Of a DNA stretch of 10,875 nucleotides, positions 7,116 to 10,875 are shown piece after piece; positions within the stretch are counted from its first letter, which is position 1, and each line of letters opens with the position of its first letter. Under the pieces are notes generated by a model. The model worked only from the letters and a program-made list of their open reading frames with translations. It was not told the origin of the DNA and searched no databases. Origin of the DNA: CAZFIM01 sp964519615. Its GTDB lineage: Bacteria > Chloroflexota > Dehalococcoidia > GIF9 > UBA5629. The DNA is taken from assembly GCA_964519615.1 (NCBI GenBank), contig CAZFIM010000075.1, positions 1-10,875 of the forward strand, given 5' to 3'. Both the position numbers and the translations under genes were made by a program.

Positions 7116-7379
7116 TTATTGCCAGTCCTCGTCAGCATCCTCTATCCACTCTTCCTCCGGGTCGTCTTTTTTCCCTGCGGGTCCCGTGCGCACTACCGCC
7201 CGCGGCGTGCTCTCCGAGCTGTATTTATCCTGCAGCACGTTATCAAAGTATTTTTCCGCCTTGCAGTGCTTGCACACGCCCTTGCTCACCGGGCCGTCCG
7301 GAGTCTCGATTATCCAGTGATGAATGCAGACAGACTCGGCGGGCTTTTCATAAGTTTCTTTCACCATCTGTGTAACCAT
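7116..7379 (-). CDS. Small putative zinc-binding protein (CxHH...CxxC) upstream of dnaK
   Basis: I choose the ATG at 7377-7379 (87 residues) because AAGGAG at 7389-7394 lies 9 nt upstream. A longer frame from the ATG at 7409 (97 residues) has no visible ribosome site. The core CIHHWIIETPDGPVSKGVCKHCKAE (written here in part: C18, H20, H21, then C36 and C39 in the short numbering) looks like a one-zinc ribbon, with the aromatic residues W22 and F45 around it. The last 20 residues are strongly acidic (DDPEEEWIEDADEDW). I know no assigned function; compact zinc knuckles with an acidic tail often mediate protein or nucleic-acid contacts. It lies 53 nt before dnaK on the same strand, so the two are probably co-transcribed, which suggests a link with chaperone control or stress, by context only. 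Confidence 0.78.
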   Translation of the reverse strand: MVTQMVKETYEKPAESVCIHHWIIETPDGPVSKGVCKHCKAEKYFDNVLQDKYSSESTPRAVVRTGPAGKKDDPEEEWIEDADEDWQ

Positions 7380-7437
7380 TTCTCCACGCTCCTTTTTATT
7401 ATTTGCCATATTATTTTAGTGCGGAAAAACGGGAGTG

Positions 7438-7457
7438 TATGCGACAAAAGTCGCATA
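7438..7457. promoter_or_regulatory. Perfect inverted repeat upstream of the zinc-protein/dnaK genes
   Basis: TATGCGAC (7438-7445) and GTCGCATA (7450-7457) are perfect arms of 8 bp around AAAA. It lies 58 nt upstream of the chosen start of the CxHH protein, in the expected promoter region of the dnaK run. There is no T-run after it in either direction, so an operator is more likely than a terminator. It does not match the CIRCE element (TTAGCACTC-N9-GAGTGCTAA) bound by HrcA. No convincing -35/-10 pair could be fixed beside it. Confidence 0.5.
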
Positions 7458-7704
7458 TGGCCTAAGATACAAAACAGGGAGAAAAAACGGGTTAAGACGG
7501 GGGATGTGGGGTGGGGTAGCTTCTGATTTAGAACCGGTGACCTAAGCGATGATATGGCAACGATTCTTTAATGCCATTTCTTTGGTTCTGGGTGAATAAC
7601 CCAACACTATCTCTTCTTAATATTATCAACTCACTCGTTGTATTTGTAGCTTTTATTAAGAGCAGCAATATTATTGAGGTAAGCAATCATTAAGGAACAG
7701 CGCA
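7458..7704. other. Intergenic junction between chromosomal genes and AT-rich accessory region
   Basis: No open frame here looks like a gene. Base composition changes from GC-rich with G-runs (about 7488-7516) to AT-rich after about 7550. A short hairpin TGGGT-GAATA-ACCCA lies at about 7590-7605. Bases 7531-7543 read AGGTCACCGGTTC on the minus strand, resembling the variable-loop and T-arm start of a tRNA, but the expected T-stem partner does not follow. The segment is probably the left edge of the island. Confidence 0.4.
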
Positions 7705-8121
7705 TTAAAGCTTAAATAAACCCTTCTCATATAGATAACCGCCATTGCCTGTAACAGAATATGCAATTGCAGCAAAACGTCCTAATATTGACAATAACTC
7801 CTTACCATTCGTTTCGTTCATCTCAAAATATACTGTAAGATCAATAGTAGCTTTAGTTAGTGCTTCAACAATAATTGACCAATCAATAGGCACAACTGTA
7901 TGAGTATGTGAAATTGCTCCTATTAACTGCTGATGAACTTCTTTAGTAATAAAATGTATAAGAGCAAGATCATTCTCCCAATCCCAATTTAGTACACGCT
8001 GAGGCTCACTAAAGATTACACTAAAATAAAATAGCTTCTTATCAAGCGATCCTGCGTCCTGCATTTTTGTTACGGCATAGCGATATTCATTAGCGATACG
8101 TTGTCTATATTCTTTATGCAT
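7705..8121 (-). CDS. Unknown third gene of the HigBA-type operon, 138 aa
   Basis: I do not recognise the family with certainty. I choose the ATG at 8119-8121 because AGGAG lies 7 nt upstream; an ATG at 8160 would give 151 residues but has no good ribosome site. The product appears mostly helical, with a Lys/Arg/Tyr-rich start (HKEYRQRIANEYRYAV), an aromatic segment (KKLFYFSVIFSEPQRVLNWDWENDLALIHFI) seen at about residues 28-58 in part, and a C-terminal GRFAAIAYSVTGNGGYLYE. It has no signal peptide, no clear membrane segment and no recognisable catalytic motif. It lies 47 nt downstream of the XRE antitoxin on the same strand, so it is probably co-transcribed. Its position matches that of the chaperone gene in toxin-antitoxin-chaperone (HigB-HigA-SecB) loci, but I see no SecB-like motif. 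It could be an accessory antitoxin, a regulator or an unrelated passenger. Confidence 0.7.
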   Translation of the reverse strand: MHKEYRQRIANEYRYAVTKMQDAGSLDKKLFYFSVIFSEPQRVLNWDWENDLALIHFITKEVHQQLIGAISHTHTVVPIDWSIIVEALTKATIDLTVYFEMNETNGKELLSILGRFAAIAYSVTGNGGYLYEKGLFKL

Positions 8122-8168
8122 GATCAGACTCCTGTATGTTTTCTTTTTGAGCGTTTTCATAAATTACT

Positions 8169-8669
8169 TTATGAGGTTCCAAATCCAACACTCGCTGTAG
8201 TCACAGCAGGATCATTCACGGTTTTGCTTTTATACGCATCTATACCCTTCGTTTCCACTGTATCAACAATCTCCGTAGAGTGCAAAATATCTGAAACAAA
8301 TGGCGGCATATTATTACGTTCCTCATTATAACTTAGTGGCAATAGGCGAGTTTCATTTAGATTCACCATATCTTTGACTAGTTCACTAAATGAAATAAAT
8401 TTAACAAGCAAAGCCACATCAAAAGTTGATGCCAAGGCCTTAAGAGTAGTTATGCTATATCGGCCATAGTCTGGATTTTCCCACTGTGAAATGGTTTCCT
8501 GATGCTTACCCATTTTGTTTGCTAAATCAGCTTGATTCCAACGATGGTTTTCTCGCATTTTGCGAATTTGAATAGCAAGCGTAGTATTAACATGCTCAAC
8601 TGCAAGCGCATCGCGATATTCCTTGCTTCTAAAACTATCGCTTATTTGTATCTCCTTATCTGAAATCAT
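8169..8669 (-). CDS. XRE-family HTH protein, HigA-like antitoxin
   Basis: A 166-residue DNA-binding protein. Residues about 30-88 are a Cro/C1-type helix-turn-helix: LAIQIRKMRENHRWNQADLA, then GKHQETISQWENP as the recognition-helix region, then YSITTLKALASTFDVALLVKF. The rest (about 89-166) begins with FSELVKDM and is otherwise low in recognisable motifs, as in other XRE proteins paired with Gp49-like toxins. The start codon lies inside the end of the toxin gene (14-nt overlap) and has its own GGAGAG ribosome site, the usual translational coupling of toxin-first HigBA modules. The protein should neutralise the neighbouring toxin and repress the shared promoter at 9053-9109. AT-rich codon use differs from the chromosomal genes to the left and suggests transfer. 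Confidence 0.87.
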   Translation of the reverse strand: MISDKEIQISDSFRSKEYRDALAVEHVNTTLAIQIRKMRENHRWNQADLANKMGKHQETISQWENPDYGRYSITTLKALASTFDVALLVKFISFSELVKDMVNLNETRLLPLSYNEERNNMPPFVSDILHSTEIVDTVETKGIDAYKSKTVNDPAVTTASVGFGTS

Positions 8670-9054
8670 GCCGAACTCTCCTATTTTCAGGGTTACCTCG
8701 TACTATAGTTTTTCTACTATTTGCTTGTTTGCCTATATCTAGAGGTATATATTTATTGTTTTTCTCTATACAACATGCTAAAAGTGTAAACTCTCCACGA
8801 TATGGACCATCGTATCCAAGAAGCCTATATTGGACACGATTTGATTTTACTCGTATAGCGATTAAGCCATCCTTATCTCTAGAAAGTACTTCTGTCCAAG
8901 GCATTTGCCATTCAGCACGTTCAATGTTCTCTAATACATTTAATCGGGCGTTTACTGCTGCTTTGACTTTAACGTCCTGCATATCAAGCCAGTCTTTGAT
9001 AATATTAACATCATCCTTATCGATATAATCATAAAACAAACTAACAATTTTCAT
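8656..9054 (-). CDS. Gp49/HigB-like type II toxin (RelE superfamily)
   Basis: A 132-residue protein of the phage-derived Gp49-like/HigB group. Diagnostic stretches are EWQMPWTEVLSRDKDGLIAI, then RVQYRLLGYDGPYRGEFTLL, a lysine-rich IEKNNKYIPLDIG, and the closing NRRVRHDFR. The family consists of ribosome-dependent or free mRNA endonucleases that block translation when not bound by the antitoxin. Basic residues near the C-terminus (R125-R132 in part) agree with RNA binding. Toxin-before-antitoxin order is typical for higBA. It is the first gene of a three-gene unit. The start at 9054 lies very close to a candidate promoter, so a leaderless or very short-leader mRNA is possible. Confidence 0.85.
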   Translation of the reverse strand: MKIVSLFYDYIDKDDVNIIKDWLDMQDVKVKAAVNARLNVLENIERAEWQMPWTEVLSRDKDGLIAIRVKSNRVQYRLLGYDGPYRGEFTLLACCIEKNNKYIPLDIGKQANSRKTIVRGNPENRRVRHDFR

Positions 9055-9109
9055 AATATAACATTTTTATTATATCGTCAATAATTTTATTATAATATAT
9101 TTATTATAT
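9053..9109 (-). promoter_or_regulatory. AT-rich promoter/operator region of the HigBA-type operon
   Basis: On the minus strand TTGACG (9076-9081) is followed after 17 nt by TATTAT (9053-9058), a fair sigma-70-like pair, although the -10 overlaps the annotated ATG. Three direct copies of TTTATTATA on the + strand lie at 9066-9074, 9086-9094 and 9100-9108 (spacing 20 and 14). They contain TATAAT on the minus strand and could be alternative -10 boxes or antitoxin-binding sites. The exact promoter is uncertain. Confidence 0.5.
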
Positions 9110-9325
9110 TTAGTCCTGTATCGATTTGGTCATATGTTAAATTCAATCAGGCAAATGAAGCTCATATATGAATAAGCCAAGTATAAACTGCCAAGATCAA
9201 ATCATCAAGGCACTCTACGAAAATAATTCTAAATGTTTTAGCGCACAAAGCCTGAATAAAAGAGGCCCCTGTGGGCAGGCAGCGCCCGGGAAAGGCTTGC
9301 GGGAGAGCTCTATAACCGGCACTAT
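9110..9325. other. Intergenic region between the two toxin-antitoxin modules
   Basis: No supported gene. The left part is AT-rich and featureless. From about 9262 to 9315 there is a short GC-rich block unlike its surroundings, perhaps a remnant of flanking DNA. On the minus strand GCCC-ACAG-GGGC (9265-9276) followed by CTCTTTTATT could be a weak terminator for the RelE-type toxin gene, but the stem is only 4 bp. Confidence 0.35.
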
Positions 9326-9598
9326 TTAAGGATGCGGGCCGATATACTTGATTTCAACACTATGCTCTTCACTCATAACTACATACCAGACACGATGGCT
9401 GTTATCTATATCGTATTGTAATAAACCCTTCAGCTTCCCCTTCAATTTTTTCAGTTTGCCGCCTGATGCCAGCCTGTCCAAAGGCGATTCCTGTAGAAAT
9501 CTCTTGCACTGCCCCATTGCATCCGGCAGTTTATCTTCCAATTCATGCCAGTCCTTAGCAACAGACCTGGATGAGGTAATAGTAAACAATTCCATCAT
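9326..9598 (-). CDS. RelE/ParE-family type II toxin
   Basis: A 90-residue small basic protein. It starts with a strand (MELFTITSSRSVAKDW) and a helical hairpin (ELEDKLPDAMGQCKRFL). A lysine-rich KLKKLKGKLKGLLQYDI (about 48-64) follows, and then the paired strands HRVWYVVMSEEHSVEIKYIGPHP. This is the compact RelE/ParE fold, with R69 and the C-terminal His89 as possible functional residues. Members cleave mRNA at the ribosome (RelE) or poison gyrase (ParE); the sequence alone does not decide which. The ATG overlaps the antitoxin stop as ATGA (9595-9598), so translation is coupled to the upstream gene. A second ATG follows immediately and could also be used. Confidence 0.85.
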   Translation of the reverse strand: MMELFTITSSRSVAKDWHELEDKLPDAMGQCKRFLQESPLDRLASGGKLKKLKGKLKGLLQYDIDNSHRVWYVVMSEEHSVEIKYIGPHP

Positions 9599-10041
9599 TC
9601 AATAGCAGTACTATTACCTTTATTTAGTTTGGTGCTCAAAGCCTTGATGACATCCGGATTGTTTTTAGTCTCGGCGGTAGCCTTCCAATCACCGAGTAAA
9701 TCCTCGATATCATCCCAATTGTCGAATTTCGCAGCTCGGGAAACACTATGTATCAGCTCGCTATGAAATTCCTCTTTTTCCTCATCATCCAGATACTTCA
9801 GCCAGGGGAATGTCTCGCTGTCCGCTCCGGTAAGCGCTTCTTCACAGTACCATATAGTCAACCCCAAATAGTGCTGCTGCAAAAATAATTTGCTGATCGA
9901 CTCACGGTCGATAATAGCCAGTTTATGGGACCCGTACGTGACGGTAACCGGCCTAGACGTTGCTTTTTCCAGCCAGTATTTTTGCCTGCTTCTGAGTTCA
10001 GAAGCATTTACGATCTCATCAGAGAATAGTAACGCTGCCAT
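9595..10041 (-). CDS. Phd/YefM-type antitoxin, unusually long (148 aa)
   Basis: The N-terminal 55 residues show the Phd/YefM pattern: IVNASELRSRQKYWLEKATS, then RPVTVTYGSHKLAIIDRESISKL. This is the DNA-binding and dimerisation fold of prevent-host-death antitoxins. Such antitoxins usually have about 75-95 residues; here a long acidic C-terminal part follows (WLKYLDDEEKEEFHSELI and KFDNWDDIEDLLGDWKATA), which probably wraps and neutralises the basic toxin encoded next. GGGAGG lies about 8 nt upstream of the ATG. Antitoxin-first order with an ATGA junction to the toxin is standard for this class. The promoter region upstream carries two inverted repeats that fit autorepression by this protein or its toxin complex. 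Confidence 0.84.
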   Translation of the reverse strand: MAALLFSDEIVNASELRSRQKYWLEKATSRPVTVTYGSHKLAIIDRESISKLFLQQHYLGLTIWYCEEALTGADSETFPWLKYLDDEEKEEFHSELIHSVSRAAKFDNWDDIEDLLGDWKATAETKNNPDVIKALSTKLNKGNSTAIE

Positions 10042-10060
10042 AGTTCACCCTCCCGAAAGT

Positions 10061-10135
10061 AAAAGTACTATATATTGTACTTTTTACAGTACGTTTTTCC
10101 GTACTATAATAGGCATATTCCCTGCATTCTGTCAA
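10061..10135 (-). promoter_or_regulatory. Promoter and twin GTAC operators of the Phd/RelE module
   Basis: On the minus strand TTGACA (10130-10135), an 18-nt spacer and TATTAT (10106-10111) form a strong sigma-70-like promoter. Two perfect inverted repeats follow: AGTACG-N6-CGTACT (10088-10105), abutting the -10 box, and AAAAGTAC-N8-GTACTTTT (10061-10084), just before the ribosome site. Both share the core GTAC. They are the expected binding sites for the Phd-type antitoxin, whose occupancy would block initiation. Confidence 0.75.
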
Positions 10136-10312
10136 GACATCCAACCCGGATATAATTCACATTTATCTGCACGTTATCTGCTCAGGTCGCCGTATCAATC
10201 CAGTGAATTTTATTTTAAAGACGATTTTGTATGCGTTTTATGAGAAGGAAAAGATCGAAAACCCTGAAAAAACGTCACTTTATTTCTTATAATAAATTTA
10301 ACGACACTGCTG

Positions 10313-10361
10313 GAGCTCATAACCCGAAGGTCGTTGGCTCCGAATCCAACCCCCGCTACCA
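10313..10361 (+). tRNA. 3' fragment of an initiator tRNA-Met (CAT), degenerate
   Basis: GAGCTCATAACCCGAAGGTCG reads, in parts, as the anticodon loop CTCATAA, the anticodon-stem 3' strand CCCGA, and the variable loop AAGGTCG, as in bacterial initiator tRNA-Met; the CCC run is the initiator hallmark. The T-stem GTTGG/CCAAC, acceptor strand CCCCGCT, discriminator A and encoded CCA (10359-10361) follow. The 5' half (acceptor 5' strand AGCGGGG, D-arm) is absent: the bases before the loop do not pair with the anticodon stem. The T-loop is CTCCGAAT, 8 nt instead of TTCGAAT, so it is not functional. It is probably a duplicated attachment site left by an element that integrated in a tRNA gene. Confidence 0.8.
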
Positions 10362-10373
10362 ATCGAATACGAG

Positions 10374-10403
10374 AAGGCAGTCCTTTTAGGGGCTGCCTTT
10401 TTT
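10374..10403 (+). terminator. Rho-independent terminator after the tRNA fragment
   Basis: AAGGCAG (10374-10380) pairs with CTGCCTT (10393-10399), with further CC/GG pairing inside around TTTTA, and six T residues run from 10398 to 10403. It lies 12 nt after the CCA of the tRNA fragment and so looks like the original tRNA terminator retained with the fragment. Confidence 0.85.
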
Positions 10404-10417
10404 ATTGACCATCAATA

Positions 10418-10446
10418 TTGTCTCCTTTAAGCTCTCTACATATAAT
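10418..10446 (+). promoter_or_regulatory. Candidate promoter for the 125-aa gene
   Basis: TTGTCT (10418-10423), a 17-nt spacer and TATAAT (10441-10446) give a good sigma-70-like match. It lies directly after the terminator and 30 nt before the chosen ATG. A start at the upstream in-frame TTG (10405) would put this promoter inside the coding sequence, which supports the shorter gene. Confidence 0.6.
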
Positions 10447-10476
10447 ATAATCACTAAAAGCGAGGATAGATATCTG

Positions 10477-10854
10477 ATGGATGCAGTTTATCAAGCTAAT
10501 GGTATTATAAAGTTCGAGCCATACATGAAACTCAAACTAAACGCATCGGTAATTTTCGATTCACCCTATGGAAACAAAATTATGCTTAGCTCCACAAGTG
10601 ACAATGACATGAATGTGGAAATAATACTTCAGCCAGGAACAGAAGAAGACACGAAAGAAATAGCTGCGCTCGAGTTGAAGAGAATATGCGATCTATTATC
10701 CTACTCCCACAATATTGCGATAATGGAAAGCAGGATAACAGGTATGGCTGTAGAAACAGTCACCCCCGAAGGCAAGCATATTAAGACTATTGATACCGCT
10801 ATTAGTATTGATGTTAGACTATCTATATGTAACGTCCTAAATTCTTGCGCATAG
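10477..10854 (+). CDS. Hypothetical protein, 125 aa
   Basis: I do not recognise this protein. The open frame extends back to a TTG at 10405 (149 residues), but that start abuts the terminator and has no ribosome site. The ATG at 10477 has GAGG 11 nt upstream and a candidate promoter in front of it, so I prefer it. The product is mixed: strands such as GIIKFEPYMKLKLNASVIF and YGNKIMLSS, MNVEIILQPG, a helix (DTKEIAALELKRICDLLSY), and further strands near HIKTIDTAISIDVRLSI. No signal peptide, membrane segment or catalytic motif is visible. It has low-GC codon use and lies beyond the tRNA fragment. It could be the first gene of a further accessory unit to the right. Confidence 0.65.
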   Translation: MDAVYQANGIIKFEPYMKLKLNASVIFDSPYGNKIMLSSTSDNDMNVEIILQPGTEEDTKEIAALELKRICDLLSYSHNIAIMESRITGMAVETVTPEGKHIKTIDTAISIDVRLSICNVLNSCA

Positions 10855-10875
10855 TACTTTAAGAACAGAGTTTGG

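Noticed and set aside
9258..9423. + strand frame with protein-like residues (ARERLAGELYNRHYLRM) opposite the end of the RelE-type gene
   Set aside because: There is no start codon or ribosome site, it overlaps the toxin gene antisense, and no family is recognisable.
10240..10389. Small basic + strand open frame of 49 codons beginning MRRKRSKTLKKRH
   Set aside because: It runs straight through the tRNA fragment and into the terminator stem and has no good ribosome site, so it is most likely chance.

Overview
The window looks like a stretch of bacterial chromosome, probably from an anaerobe. A DUF1847 metal-binding-type protein, several Dehalococcoidia-flavoured small proteins and the overall gene style suggest Chloroflexota (Dehalococcoidia-like). 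That placement is inference from protein character only. The left two thirds (about 1-7400) is moderately GC-rich and carries ordinary chromosomal genes. The right third (about 7410-10310) is clearly more AT-rich and carries two toxin-antitoxin modules, ending at a 3' fragment of an initiator-tRNA gene. It reads as an accessory island or a scar of one.

Left part: the 3' end of plsX (phosphate acyltransferase) is followed on the same strand by a lipoprotein with a GIN/DUF2807 domain. Convergent to these is an exonuclease III gene. A short gap holds a cysteine-rich, start-less reading frame that may be a gene remnant. Then comes a DUF1847 gene on the + strand.

Middle: five genes on the minus strand are transcribed right to left: a small CxHH...CxxC protein, dnaK, a glutaredoxin-PDZ fusion, a 105-aa unknown protein, and a lipoprotein with an EExxH...NE motif resembling a degenerate metallopeptidase. 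They may form one transcription unit concerned with protein folding and redox. The long gap after dnaK (237 nt) holds a strong hairpin and a nested 18-bp/6-bp tandem repeat, so read-through past dnaK may be partial. dnaK is not accompanied here by grpE or dnaJ, and no CIRCE element is visible.

Right part, all minus strand: a Gp49/HigB-like toxin, an XRE (HigA-like) antitoxin overlapping it by 14 nt, and a third small gene of unknown function 47 nt downstream. Upstream of these lies a Phd/YefM-type antitoxin (unusually long, 148 aa) and a RelE-family toxin joined by an ATGA overlap, with a good sigma-70-like promoter and two GTAC-containing inverted repeats as likely operators. Beyond this promoter lies the 3' half of a tRNA-Met(CAT) with an enlarged T-loop, then a Rho-independent terminator, then an unrecognised 125-aa gene with its own promoter.

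The most notable items are the three-gene HigBA-type operon with an unknown third partner, the initiator-tRNA fragment as a possible integration scar, the glutaredoxin-PDZ fusion next to dnaK, and the nested repeat between them. I did not find a CRISPR array, an insertion sequence, an integrase or an intact RNA gene.
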